In this document: positions 46,966 through 58,463 of the stretch, piece by piece
Numbering within the stretch: position 1 is the first letter of the stretch
Layout of the letters: every line of letters begins with the position of its first letter
From: Impatiens glandulifera
Taxonomy: Eukaryota > Streptophyta > Magnoliopsida > Ericales > Balsaminaceae
DNA length: 64,000 nt
Direction: 5' to 3'
Assembly (NCBI RefSeq): GCF_907164915.1
Contig: NC_061866.1
Span: 45,882,320-45,946,319, forward strand
Notes under the pieces: model-generated
What the model saw: only the letters and a program-made list of their open reading frames with translations
Database searches by the model: none
What the model was told of the DNA's origin: nothing
Position numbers and translations under genes: made by a program

Positions 46966-47960
46966 AGGATGACAATGGTTATTCGTATATCCGACACTCG
47001 TGGGTACCCGATAGTCGGGGTCAAATATTTCAAATCAGGGTGAGAATGAGAATGATAAAGGTTACCTGATCGGGTTCGAGATCGAATATTTTAAATCGGG
47101 TTCGGGGATGGGAAGTGCGGCAAACCCAAACCCGAAACCAATACCCGATTTAATTAATATAATATATATTTTTTTTAATGAGGTGACTCTTCAAATTTTT
47201 AATAATTATAATAAATGAGAAATAATTTGGAAAAAGAATGAAGCGCAATGTGATTTATTCACCGAAAAAATAACAAATTTGTTCTTCTCTCTTCACCCTT
47301 TATCATTTTCCTATTAGGCTTTATTTGAGGAAAGGGTTTTTTTGGTTTTATCTGGGTTTTATCCAAAAAAATCCTTATTTGATAAAAAATAGAAAAAAAC
47401 TGGTTTTTAAAATTTGAAGACTAATTTGCCCTTTGACTTGAGAGGATATAGTGTAGGTGAGAGAATGATGATTTAGAGAGAGGATAAAATTATAGGGTAA
47501 TTTTGGTATTTAAATGATAAAATTATTTGATTTGATAATTGATAAGATATTTGGGTTATGGGATAAAAACTGAGTTTTATCCCAAAAACTCTTTCATCAA
47601 ACAAGGCCTTAGTGATGTTGTGACACATCATTCCCTTCTCATTTTCTATCCCAAATTTTCTAATGTATCGCTCATCAAATAAATATCTAGAGTTAAAATG
47701 TCAAATTGTATGAATAAAATATAATTATTTGATTTTTAATTAAAAGAATTGAATGAGATTTATTTTTATTGGGTTTTCAATTTTTATATATTGTTCAAAC
47801 TATTTAGCAGAACATTTTCTCTTTAGTTTAAATTTTCTAAATATTCTTTTGATTTATTTACAAATGGTTTTAACTCTTATATAAATACTGAAAATAGACT
47901 TGGGAATACTCAATTTAACCCCTAATTTATAATTTTTGAATAATCTTGAATCAACAAAAT
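46966..47960. other. Transposon relics with nested Tourist MITE
   Basis: Positions 46970-47160 carry the 'gggtacccgat...cgggttcggg' relic also seen near 3680 and 60500. Positions 47215-47316 and 47609-47680 are the two halves of an older, possibly hairpin-forming repeat ('gagaaataatttgg' against 'ccaaattttctaatg') interrupted by the MITE at 47317-47608. The rest is AT-rich without a gene. Confidence 0.45.
47317..47608. mobile_element. Tourist-like (PIF/Harbinger) MITE
   Basis: 292 bp. Left end GGCTTTATTTGAGGAAAGGG and right end, as its inverse, GGCCTTGTTTGATGAAAGAG, continuing 'tttttgggataaaac'. It is flanked by TTA on both sides (47314-47316 and 47609-47611), the 3-bp target duplication typical of PIF/Harbinger elements. 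It has no coding capacity and would be mobilised by a transposase in trans. Confidence 0.8.
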
Positions 47961-47962
47961 TA

Positions 47963-50900
47963 ATTTTTTTTTTGGGGCTTAGTGACATTTCATTAAAAAA
48001 ACCTAAAAGAGGGGAAAAAAAATACAAAAGTTAAAAATCAGATCTAGACAATTTCTAGATTTGACAATGAAACAATAATTGAATTACAGACAATAAACAA
48101 TCAATTAGCGCTAGCGTTTTTACTTTTATTCTACTTGTGATTTTCTCAAACGAAATATCCCATATCTGGTAGAACTTTCTATTCTCTTCATTCCTTTCGA
48201 TTCCTCTTCAGGATTGAATGAGTGCATTTTCATCTGAAGTTATATCTCTCTAAATATCTTCAGTGGTTCTACTTTTTCCACTGTGAGTTCTTGAATTTCT
48301 TTCTTTCCAAATATTGTAGATTACTACTCCAAAGTAGCATTTCAACATACTTACATAGAAGGATCTTCCTTTTGCTTTATTCTTCATCCACTCTTGGATT
48401 TCTTCCCATATTCCTGGAAAGTTGATGATGTTAATATTTGCAGCATACATCCTCCAGATTTGTATTACAAAAGAGCATTCCCCAAATAAATGGTTTATGT
48501 TTTCCTCAATTCCCGAACATAGGACACAATTGATATCAGAAATATTTATGTATTTTCGAATTCTGTCTTTTGTTGTCAACCTTTTCCTGTATACCAGCCA
48601 GAGAATAAATTGGTGACGAAGAATAATCTTTGAAAACCATACCACATTATGTCAATCTACCTCCTATCTTCTTGTTCTAACCATTTCCCATGCCATTCCT
48701 ATAATAAACTTATCATTGCTTTCTGTTTTCCAGCATATCTCATCATTACTTTCATTGAGTTGTTTCTGCCTCATTAGGTTTAGGATTCTATCACCTTCTG
48801 GAATACGCCTCAAAAGTGAATCACATTTACCTTCATAGACGTCTCTAAATGAGTACTTGATGTATTCTCTTCTAACTCTGCTTCCATGCATTTCTTCTTT
48901 GAATATAATAGAAATATTATCCAGCCAAGGATCATTCCAGAATAATATCCCTCTTCCATTTCCAATTGTGGTTTTCACCATTTGAAATGCATCTTTTCTT
49001 GTTTTAAAGATTTTCTTAAATGACCATGTCATTCTTTCATTGATGCTTCGTGTCCAGATACTCTGCTCTTCTTTCATAAATCTTGTATGCACCCATTTGA
49101 CCCATAGGGAGTCCGCTTTTTTTCTCTAACTCCCATAAACTCTTGATGGTGAAGGCATTATTCCATTTAACACAATTTTTTATTCTTAGTCCGCCTTCTT
49201 CCATGGGAGTGCAAACATCCTCCCATTTGACTTTTTTTCCTCCTTTGTATTGTGTTCCCCAGATGTAGTCTCTCATGATTCTATCGAAATCAACCATTAC
49301 TTTCTTTGGGATGACTGTCTGTTGTGCCCAGTAGCCAATAATTTCAAAGATAGCTCTTTTAACGAGCTCGATTCTACCTGCATAAGACAGTTTTTTCGTA
49401 GCCCAACCCAAGACATAATTTCTAACATTTTCTTCCAGTTGTCTGAAGTGATTGTATCGGAGTGGTTTTGATGACATGGGTACTCCAAGGTATTTCACTG
49501 GTAGTTCACCTTCCTTGATTCCCATAATATTGAATATGTTTTCTTTCCTTTCTTCATTATCCCCTCCATAGAAGTCCTGACTTTTGTCCTCATTGATATA
49601 TAAACCTGTAATACTCGAAAAGATTGTTAGAGCTTCTTTGATTATACTAACAGATTCAACATCCGCATAAGCCACAAAAAATAGATCATCTGCAAAACAT
49701 ATATGGGTTATTGCTTCTTCTTTGCAATACGGGTGAAATTTGAAATGATGACTTCTCAGAAGCATTTTTAAAATGCAGTCAACAATTTCCATTATAAAGA
49801 CGAATAGGTAAGGAGATAAAGGGTCTCCTTGCCTTACTCCCCATTCACGCTCACAACAAAGTGAGGAGTGGAAACACATTGTATAATCCAATCAATGAAA
49901 ATAATTGGAAAACCTGCAGCAAGGAGAAATTCGTGGATTGATCCCCATCTGATTGAGTCAAAAACTTTTTTAATGTCAATTTTGAAAGCCACACGTGGCG
50001 ATATGTTTTTTTCTTGCCATATCCATTCAATAAACTCTGCATGAGTAGGATGTTATGGGAAATAGAGCGTTTAAGAATAAATGTTGATTGCCCTAATCCT
50101 ACAAGCTTATCAATAACTGTTTTCAAACGTTACGAAATAATTTTTGAAATAATTTTGTAAATAACATTGTAGCATGAAATAGGACGAAAGTCCTGAATTT
50201 TTTCCGGAATTGAATTCTTGGGAATCAAATTCAACACTATGACGTTCCATTGCTTCAACATTTTCTTGTTTTGGAAGAATTCCAAAACCCCTTCGTTTAC
50301 ATCTTTTACCCACTATTTCCCAGTTTTTTTGAAGAAGTTCACGTTGAAACCATCTGGCCTTGGGCTTTTATCTCCCTTCATCGAAAACACAGCTTTTCTG
50401 ACTTCTTCCATATTGACTCTTGTAATCAATTGGTTACCACTTTCTTCACTGATTTTCCTTTGCACAATCTGTTGAAGCAATCTTCGGTTGTCCTCTATTA
50501 TTGTGCTCATTTCTGTTCCAATAAGATCTTTGTAGAAACTTATTGCTTCCTCATGAACTGCCTTTTGTCCTTGTAAAACATCTTCATTTGAGTTTGTGAG
50601 CCTTAGGACCTGATTTCTGAAATTTCTTGATGAACATTTTTTATAGAAGAAAGAAGTATTCTTGTCTCCTAATGAAAGCCAATTTTCTCTAGATTTTTGC
50701 TTAGCAAAACTTTCCTCTTTAGAACAGAGGTCTCTGAATCGCGTAAGAGCCTCTTTTTCCTCTTCCCTATTATAAGGTAGATTTGGGGCTCTTAGTGCCT
50801 TGTTTTGTATTTCCTCCAGTTTCGTTCTGGTTTCCTCTACTCTTTTAGAAATCCCACTATATTTTTTCTGGTCTAGCTTATTCAGCTTCCCTTTCAGTAA

Positions 50901-51592
50901 TCTTAGTTTCTCACAAACTCTAAACATTTTTGTTCCATTAATTCTAATGTTCCAAGTTTCATTAAGGATTTCATTAAATTCTTCATCTTTCATCCAGAAG
51001 TTGAAGAACTTAAAGGGTCTTTTCTGTTTTTTCTCCTTCTCCCAAAAGAATTTCAAAGGGCAGTGATGAGAGATACCTGGTTGCAAAACATGGATTTGGC
51101 TTCTTGGTAAAGCTCCATCCATTTTTCATTCACTAGGCCTCTATCAACTCTGCCCATTTTGTCATGTTGTCCGCCCCTCTTGTACTTGACCATGAAAATA
51201 GATTACCTGAGGAAGACGATTCAATGCAGCTTATGTCTCGAATGCATTCATTGAAATCCTGCATGTCTTGTGTTATGTCTGTCTCAGGCTCTCTTTCATT
51301 TCTGAATTTTGTAATGTTAAAATCTCTCATAATAACCCACGCTTCGTCGTCCGTAATGCTTCTTCTCAAATCATTCCAAAATGTCTTCCTCTCTGTCCCA
51401 GAGTTACTTGCATAGACTACCGATAAGAATATTTTTACCTTTGTCACCAGATTGATAACCTCTGTCAAAATAACTTGCTTGCTTTCAAAAATTTTCTTGA
51501 TTTCAACCATTCTTTTATCTCCTCCTACCCAGATTCTACTTTTAACCGCATCAGAGTTATGAATAAATTCACATTCTTCTTTATGAATTGGA
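47963..51592 (-). mobile_element. L1-type LINE copy 3, endonuclease to 3' end, broken
   Basis: On the minus strand: remains of the APE-type endonuclease (about 51592-51133; VVYASNSGTERKTFWNDLR, WVIMRDFN where the usual motif is GDFN, FSWSS), then a linker and the start of reverse transcriptase (51122-50313, KGDKSPRPDGFNVNFF), a damaged fingers region (50313-49851), palm with GVRQGDPLSPYLF and FADDLFF (49891-49037), connection, and RVT zinc finger (48645-48250, CVLCSGIEENINHLFGEC). At least four frame breaks are visible. The 3' end 'aatgaaatgtcactaag' plus ten A residues resembles copies 1 and 2, so it is a related subfamily, roughly 60-65% similar in protein. The 5' end is truncated, without ORF1. 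Confidence 0.85.
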
Positions 51593-51800
51593 TTGAAGTG
51601 ATATTAGCGGGTTGAGGGATATACTTGAGAGATGTGAAGGAATCAAACATACTTAAGTAGAAACCGACCTAATTGTCTCTAGATATACTTGAGAGAGGTG
51701 AAGGAATCAAATATCTTGATCCTTGTTGATGATTTATGGATTGGAGTGATATTAGCGGGTTGAGGGCTTGAGGCTGGGAGATACTCCATAATGCCTCAAA
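51588..51800. repeat. Short direct repeats beside LINE copy 3
   Basis: 'gattg(g)agtgatattagcgggttgagg' occurs at about 51588-51616 and 51734-51760, and 'gatatacttgagaga(t/g)gtgaaggaatcaaa' at about 51622-51650 and 51681-51710. The pattern suggests a small local rearrangement at the LINE's 5' end. Confidence 0.6.
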
Positions 51801-51814
51801 AACCTTATCTCTTT

Positions 51815-52229
51815 GTCTCAATTATAAAGTTTAGTTGAAAAATAAATAAAATTTTTAATGAGAAACATCTATAAATTGAATTGTATCACCAATTATTTTT
51901 CTCTGAAAATGTCAGGCTAATTATAAGATATTACAAGTTTATAGATAGATAATCACTATTTTCAAATTGAGATTCAGTAATTATTTATTTATTTATTTTC
52001 ATCTCTCCAATTTAAAAATTCATATGCCATGTCTTACAGAGTATATGCATACACCATAAATTTATAATTTAGTATTATCAATAAAAGCCAAAAATCCATG
52101 TAAATAGAATCCCATGAAATTTGATTTGATTATAAATAAGATAGATAATAAACACATTATACAATTTTTTGAGCTTATTTAACTATATATAATTTGATTA
52201 ATTTTGTTCATACTTCCTTGACAAAGCGG
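51815..52229. repeat. 3' flank of CLE unit 6
   Basis: Non-coding flank matching units 4 and 5. It would include the 3' UTR of the CLE gene at 52230-52451, but no clear polyadenylation signal can be singled out in such AT-rich sequence. Confidence 0.5.
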
Positions 52230-52451
52230 CTAAGTCTCTGTAAGTGGTTGATTGTCGTGGTGCTTAGGATCCGGCCCTCCTGGTGCCACCCTTTCAATAT
52301 CTTTGTCCAAAGATTGAAAATCGGCCTTACCTTTGTGATTCTCCTCCCATTCAGATAGTTGAAACCCATATTTTTGTGAAAGAATATGACTATCTGGTGT
52401 CATAGTCATACACAAGTCTATTGTGAGTATCAAACTTATCACCACTATCAT
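52230..52451 (-). CDS. CLE-family signalling peptide precursor, copy 6 (frame intact, promoter displaced)
   Basis: A 73-residue frame from ATG at 52451 to TAG at 52230. It has a hydrophobic leader (MIVVISLILTIDLCMTMT, a short signal-peptide-like segment), a variable charged middle (SEWEENHKGK, FQSLDKDIE), the box RVAPGGPDPKHH (52257-52292) and an 8-residue tail. The box keeps all hallmark CLE positions: R1, P4, G6, P7, D8, P9, H11, H12. It is closest in pattern to the RxSPGGPDPxHH type of Arabidopsis CLE1-7 and to legume CLE peptides. Known family members are secreted, cleaved and hydroxylated ligands of CLV1/BAM-type receptor kinases. The copy-4 start ATG is not conserved here, so the leader is about 12 residues shorter. 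A copia LTR begins 11 bp upstream of the ATG, cutting off the native TATA box at 59011-59019. Confidence 0.72.
   Translation of the reverse strand: MIVVISLILTIDLCMTMTPDSHILSQKYGFQLSEWEENHKGKADFQSLDKDIERVAPGGPDPKHHDNQPLTET
52257..52292 (-). other. CLE dodecapeptide coding box
   Basis: Twelve codons, RVAPGGPDPKHH. The same box reads RVAPGWPDPKHH in copy 5, KLAPEGPDPKNH in copy 4, RLVPKEPVP... in copy 1 and only RLVP in copy 2. In characterised CLE peptides P4 and P7 are hydroxylated; here both are prolines. Confidence 0.8.
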
Positions 52452-52462
52452 CAAGATGAGAA

Positions 52463-52927
52463 TGTTAGATTATCTGAATTAAATCCTAATAATATATATG
52501 AGAAAAGAATACTACGATTAACATTAGCGGAAGCGTACCTGTACTCGTCATCTCTTTCCTTATGTTTGAAAGATTATTTAGTTTTCTCTTCCTTTAGAAG
52601 TGGAATGGATCTTCCAATTGATGAGTACGTCAAATTTGTTTTCTCTCTCTGTTGATGGGGACGCAAAGAAGAAATTGAATCGTACATCAATTGGGGACCA
52701 TACCGTTACAAAATAACCATAATGTTAGTTATTTTGGTTTAAACATTTCTATTTTAGCCCCTTCATAAAATTATAAAGTCCACTTAGGTATCCTCACTTT
52801 ATATTCATGACAAATACACCCATAAGCCTATAAACTTGATTTCTAATTAGATCACATTATTTTGGCTTAATTAAAAGATGACATTTGCACAATTATTTAT
52901 TATAATAGTGACCCATAAATTCCAACA
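52463..52927 (-). repeat. 3' LTR of the copia element
   Basis: Plus strand starts TGTTAGATTATC and ends ATTCCAACA. Its outer edge lies 11 bp from the ATG of the CLE gene at 52451. The minus-strand transcript of the element is directed towards that gene, so a promoter in this LTR could in principle read into it. Confidence 0.95.
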
Positions 52928-53336
52928 ATCTCCCACTAGATCACGTATTACAAAAAATAAATGTAACAATCATAATGCGCCCGAAGTTTTGTGTCATCTC
53001 ATTCATATGTTGTATAAACAATTTTATCAATTAACTCTATCAATATAGGACCAAAGAGCTCGTCGTTGTATTTATTCACAACTAGACCCAACAATGATCA
53101 CATAAATCAATACAATTAACTAACAAATCATATCATGAATGTGAGGAATGAAAATTCCATGCACGGTGATCTTTTCATGTCAATTTTCAATTGGTCCTAC
53201 TTAAGTGAGATCAAACTTTTAACATTATTGTACAAAATATTTTTAAACATTATCATAACTGAAAATTAAAACATAAGTGTATACACAAATACTTTAAAGT
53301 CATAGAACAACAATGTAATATAAACTCCCACTTAAA

Positions 53337-56300
53337 CTAAAGATCCTCAAATACTAAAATACCCATGTGAGTAGTGTGCTCATGAAAGACCTTGGGTACC
53401 AAGCCTTTTGTAAGAGGATCTGCTAACATGGAGTTTGTTCCTATATGTTCTATGCTTAATTGTCTATTTTGTACCCTTTCTTTAACAACAAGGAATTTAA
53501 TGTCAATAAATTTTGACTTTGTTGTACTCCTGTTGTTATTGGAATATAATACGGCTGATCTGTTGTCACAGTACAATTTTAGTGGTCTTTCAATTCCTTC
53601 CATAATACGCAGCCCTGTGACAAAATTTCTTAGCCATAAACCATGATTTGATGCCTCATAACATGCTATGAATTCAGTTGCCATGGTAGAAGAAGCTACA
53701 AGAGTTTGTTTAGCACTCTTCCAGGATATAGCTCCTCCAGCTAACAGATAAACATAGCCTGAAATCGATCTTCTACTATCTTGGCATCCCGCAAAATCAG
53801 AATCAGAATACCCAATGATCTCAAACTTATTTGACCTCTGATATATGAGCATGCAATCTCTTGTTTTCTTTAAGTATCTCATAACCCTTTTGGCTGCTTT
53901 CCAATGATCTAATCCCGCGTTACTAAGATATCTGCCTAAAACTCCAACAATATACGCAATATCAGGACGCGTACATACTTGAGCATACATCAAACTCCCA
54001 ATAACCGAAGCATAGGGAATTGATTTCATTTCTTCAATTTGAAGATTTCCTTTTGGGCATTGATTGAGACTAAATTTGTCTCCTTTAGCGACAGGAGTAT
54101 CTAAAGGTTTACTATCAAACATTCCATACCTTTTAAGCACTGTATCAATATAGTTTCTTTGAGATAACCCAAGGATACCTCGAGAACGGTCTCGATGTAT
54201 TTGGATTCCTAATACAAAAGAAGCTTCGCCAAGATCTTTCATCTCAAAATTCTTTGATAAAAAACTCTTGGTTTCATACAATATGCTTAAATCATTTGTG
54301 GCAAGTAGTATGTCATCAACATACAAAATCAAAAAAATATGCTTACTCCCAACAAATTTCTGATACACACATTCATCAACGACATTTACCTCGAAACCAA
54401 ATGAGATAATAATTTGATGAAATTTTTGATACCATTGACGAGAAGCTTGTTTGAGCCCATAAATGGATTTTCTCAATTTACATACCATATGCTTTGAGTC
54501 TTCTAACACAAAGTTTTCTGGTTGCACCATATATATTGTTTCTTCAATGTCTCCATTGAGAAACGTTGTCTTGACATCCATTTGGTGAAGCTCCATATCA
54601 AACTGTGCAACAAATGCCATGATTGTCCTAAAAGAGTCCTTCGATGAAACTGGAGAAAAAGTCTCTTTAAAGTCAATCCCTTCTTTCTGAGAATAACCTT
54701 TTGCTACAAGACGAGCCTTATATTTGTCAACATTACCCTTTGAATCCCGTTTGGTTTTAAAAATCCATTTACAACCAATAGGTTTCTTTCCTTCTGGTAA
54801 CGTGACAAGTTCCCAAACTTTATTGTCTTGCATAGATTTATACTCTTCGTTCATTGCACAAATCCACTTTTCAGAATTAGTATCCTTCATAGCATGTTGG
54901 AAGCTGATAGGGTCATCTTCCATTATACTACCACTATCCTCATTTTCTTGAAGAAAAACTATATAATCATTTGATATAGCAGTTCTCCTTTCTCTAGTGG
55001 ATCGTTTTAAAAGCACTTGATCTTGAGGTTGTTGAGTTTGTTCTTCATGAGTTTGTTCAACAATTTCTTGTTGCTCTTGATTTTGAACTTGATCATTAAT
55101 ATGAATAATATTCATATCAATGTCAAAATCATTTGGGATATGAATCAAGTCTTCCTCAATAGGAATTGTTGAATCCAAATTATCTTCAAAGACAAAGTTA
55201 TTTCTCCCATCAAACTCAATATCCTCAAAAAATATTGCAGTTCCCGTCTCAAAAATTGTTTTTAACTTGGGATCATAAAATTTATATCCCCTTGATCGTT
55301 CAGAGTACCCAATAAAATAGCTGCTAACTGTTTTGGGATCAAATTTTCTTTCATTCGGCCTATAAGGCCTTGCCTCAGCAGGACATCCCCAAACATAAAA
55401 ATGCTTTAAACTAGGTTTGTGACTAGTCCAAAGTTCATAAGGTGTTTTAGCAGTTGCTTTACTTGGTACTCTATTTAAAATGTAGGCTGCAGTCTTTAGT
55501 GCCTCTCCCCATAGGAATTCTAGTAAAGTCGAACGACTAATCATACTCCTTACCATGTCCTTAAGAGTGCGATTACGTCTTTCAGCCACACCATTCATTC
55601 TCGGTGAACTAGGCATGGTGTATTGTGGGACAATCCCACACTCCTCTAGGTATCTGGCAAAAGGTCCTGGACGTTGTTCACCTGAACCGTCATATCTACA
55701 GTAATATTCACCACCACGGTCAAATTTGACTTTCTTTATTCTTTTATTGAGTTGGTTTTCAACTTCAATTTTAAATGATTTGAACACATCCAATACTTGT
55801 GATTTTTCATGAATTAGAAATATGTATGCATATCTTGAGTAGTCATCTATAAATGATACAAAGTATTGTTGACCATTCCAAGAAGATGTAGGAAATGGCC
55901 CACAAATGTCCGTATGTATCAACTCTAAGACGTCATTTGCCCTTATTGCACATAATTTCTTCCTTTTAGTTTGTTTTCCTTTAATGCATTCAATACATAC
56001 ATTAAAGTCTGAAAAATCAATTTTATCCAAAATTCCTTCGGAAACAAGTCTTTCAACTCTATTTCTAGAGATATGTCCTAATCGTTTGTGCCATAAGGAA
56101 CTTGAATTTTCATTATTTATTTTTCGCTTAGTACCATGTGATTCCACATTCAAGGTTTCATTATAAGAAGCAACTGTTTCAAGCAAATAAAGATTATCAT
56201 AAGCTATAAGTGAACCACTTCCAACAACTTTAGAATTAATAGATAAAGTTAAATTTCCATTTCCAAATGAACAATGATATCCCAATTTGTCCAAACAAAC

Positions 56301-56483
56301 AACAGAAATTAAATTACGTCTAAATGACGGTACAACAAAAGTATCCATTAAATCCAAATAGTAACCAGTACTTAATAACAATCTAAAATGCCCTATTGCT
56401 TCCACTTCTACCGATTTCCCATCTCCCACATAAATGTGTCTTTCAGCATCAATTGGTCTTCGGTAATTCAGGCAACCCTGCAA
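53337..56483 (-). CDS. Copia integrase - reverse transcriptase - RNase H region
   Basis: 1048 codons without a stop (the reported start is TTG within a larger frame; the natural product would begin in gag). Residues about 130-170: GAG-pre-integrase zinc-binding HHCC (H132, H137, C163, C166). About 180-350: integrase core with D192 (HTDICGP), D255 (FDRGGEY) and E301 (GVAERRNRT). About 555-800: reverse transcriptase, with [10 protein letters not shown] (usual A is T here), [12 protein letters not shown] and YVDD at 721-724. About 888-1020: RNase H, with [17 protein letters not shown] and YCDNRSAV acidic residues. The C-terminal [16 protein letters not shown] is typical. All catalytic residues seem present. 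Confidence 0.93.
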   Translation of the reverse strand: MQGCLNYRRPIDAERHIYVGDGKSVEVEAIGHFRLLLSTGYYLDLMDTFVVPSFRRNLISVVCLDKLGYHCSFGNGNLTLSINSKVVGSGSLIAYDNLYLLETVASYNETLNVESHGTKRKINNENSSSLWHKRLGHISRNRVERLVSEGILDKIDFSDFNVCIECIKGKQTKRKKLCAIRANDVLELIHTDICGPFPTSSWNGQQYFVSFIDDYSRYAYIFLIHEKSQVLDVFKSFKIEVENQLNKRIKKVKFDRGGEYYCRYDGSGEQRPGPFARYLEECGIVPQYTMPSSPRMNGVAERRNRTLKDMVRSMISRSTLLEFLWGEALKTAAYILNRVPSKATAKTPYELWTSHKPSLKHFYVWGCPAEARPYRPNERKFDPKTVSSYFIGYSERSRGYKFYDPKLKTIFETGTAIFFEDIEFDGRNNFVFEDNLDSTIPIEEDLIHIPNDFDIDMNIIHINDQVQNQEQQEIVEQTHEEQTQQPQDQVLLKRSTRERRTAISNDYIVFLQENEDSGSIMEDDPISFQHAMKDTNSEKWICAMNEEYKSMQDNKVWELVTLPEGKKPIGCKWIFKTKRDSKGNVDKYKARLVAKGYSQKEGIDFKETFSPVSSKDSFRTIMAFVAQFDMELHQMDVKTTFLNGDIEETIYMVQPENFVLEDSKHMVCKLRKSIYGLKQASRQWYQKFHQIIISFGFEVNVVDECVYQKFVGSKHIFLILYVDDILLATNDLSILYETKSFLSKNFEMKDLGEASFVLGIQIHRDRSRGILGLSQRNYIDTVLKRYGMFDSKPLDTPVAKGDKFSLNQCPKGNLQIEEMKSIPYASVIGSLMYAQVCTRPDIAYIVGVLGRYLSNAGLDHWKAAKRVMRYLKKTRDCMLIYQRSNKFEIIGYSDSDFAGCQDSRRSISGYVYLLAGGAISWKSAKQTLVASSTMATEFIACYEASNHGLWLRNFVTGLRIMEGIERPLKLYCDNRSAVLYSNNNRSTTKSKFIDIKFLVVKERVQNRQLSIEHIGTNSMLADPLTKGLVPKVFHEHTTHMGILVFEDL

Positions 56484-57406
56484 TGAAACACTTATATTAG
56501 CAGTAGCACCAGAGTCTAATCACCAAGTGTTTCTTGGTACTGAAGCTAAATTAACTTCAGAACAAACTAAATTATGAAATGTACCTTTTTTAGCACGCCA
56601 AATAAGGTACTTAGGACAATCTTTCTTTTAATGTCCTTCCTTCTTACAAAAGAAACAACTCTTATCAATTTTAACTTGAGATTGAGATTGAGTTCGTTTC
56701 TTTTATGCTGAAAATTTATCATTAGCAGCCTCATTTTTCCTCTTTATACCCCTTTCTTTAGAGGTGCTTGCCAAATGAGCACTTACAGTCTTGTTTTGCT
56801 TCAATCTCTCTTTCTCTTGTACACAAAATGAAATGAGCTCATTAAGAGACCATTTCTCCCTTTGACAGTTATAACTGACCTGAAATTGACTAAATTGAAC
56901 TGGAAGAGATATAAGAACCAAGTGCACGAGTAAGTCTTCAGACATCTCGAGTTTGAGTGCTTTCAACTTAGAAGCAACATTAGACATCTCCATGATGTAC
57001 TCCCTTATGTTTTCCTTACCTTTAAACTTCATAGAAATTAGTCTCTTTAAAAGAGTGCTAGTTTTTCTGCTTTATCACTTTTCTCAAAGTACTTTTCGAT
57101 TTTGGCAAGGAAATCTTTGGCATTGGTTATCTCATCAGATACCGCACCCCTAAAAGCCTCAGGTATGCCACGCTTTATGATCATAAGACTCAAACGATTA
57201 GAACGTTCCCACTTCTCATATATTCTCTTATCATGAGAGTTACTATCATCCGTAGTAGGAGTGGGCTCATCCATTCTAAACGAAAAGTCGATATCCATGC
57301 ATCCGAGAACAATAAGAATGCTCTCTTTCCAATCCTTAAAATTACTTCCATTAAGGATCGGAATTGAATTAGCATTAGCAGATACAGTAGCAGCAGCTGT
57401 ACTCAT
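56484..57406 (-). pseudogene. Copia gag and protease region, broken
   Basis: Gag starts at ATG 57406 (MSTAAATVSANANSIPILNG, FKDWKESILIVLGCMDIDF, matching UBN2/copia Gag), but its frame stops at 57047. Gag continues in another frame at 57032-56703 (IREYIMEMSNVASKLK, LVLISLPVQFSQFQVSYN). A TAA/TAG-type stop lies at 56703-56705. The zinc knuckle reads CFFCKKEGH-stop-KKDC (about 56630-56665), with a stop between H and the last C. Just before the protease active site DSGAT, a TGA (56519-56521) replaces a tryptophan codon. With at least four lesions this copy cannot make Gag or protease. Confidence 0.85.
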
Positions 57407-58179
57407 AAAAAAACAAAATAATAAATTACATTAATAACATGCTCATGACTATAATATTAAGTAACAATTAAATTCAAATTATGATTTATCCCATCTCAAA
57501 ATACTTAACACAACATTAATATCAAGTCTTTGGACAGTAATATTAATTGCTAATAGTATTTTGTTGTAATGATCAAACATTAATAATAAGACATGTCAAA
57601 TAATAAAATCTATCTTTGGATAGATTAATTATTCACATAAATATGACTTTATAATTATTACATGTTTATCATCACAAGTATTTATGTAATTCGGTCAATT
57701 AATTATTAATCTTTGGATCAAATAATATAATCACATGAATTACACAATACTTACATTCAAAATTTTATTGAATCAATTTCAACAAACATTGTCACTTTGG
57801 TGATTATTTGTATCAATGAATACAATTCAATTAATGAACTATAATATCATTAATTTTGAATTTAAATGTCATATATTATTGTGTATAACCAAAATCAATA
57901 ATATATTATTTTCTGAATAAACATATTATTTTGTTTTTGATAAATGACATGTAGTTTAATTTAATTTTATTGTGAAATAAAATAAATTATACCTAATAAA
58001 TTATATATTCCTCAATTCTCTCTTAAGATTTATAATATATTATATATTATATCAATCAATAATCTAAATAGTCGACTTAGGAGAGAATCTTAATATCCCT
58101 AAATTTTATCAAAAAAATAATTCCTCTGTTTAACCCTAAATTTTTATATTTTCCCCAAATTTATTTGAAATTATCACAA

Positions 58180-58227
<48 letters not shown>

Positions 58228-58463
58228 CTAATAACATGCTTTTATTATCATCATGCATGCATATAATTTCATATTAATCAGCATGCATATAATCTGCATA
58301 TATCTACACCCGATATAATTTTCTCCTTACATAATTAAATCTTAATATGTTATTTACACCGATATAATTCATCATATAATTAAATCTGTATATTATATCT
58401 ACATCGATATAATTCATCATATAATTTCTCACATAATTAAATTAGGATGGCTATGATACCAAT
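57407..58463 (-). other. Copia 5' leader
   Basis: About 1.06 kb between 5' LTR and gag, AT-rich and non-coding. It contains a (TA)n array at 58183-58225 and repeated 'cgatataattcatcatataatt' motifs at 58310-58440. A leader of this length is longer than usual for copia elements. Confidence 0.6.
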
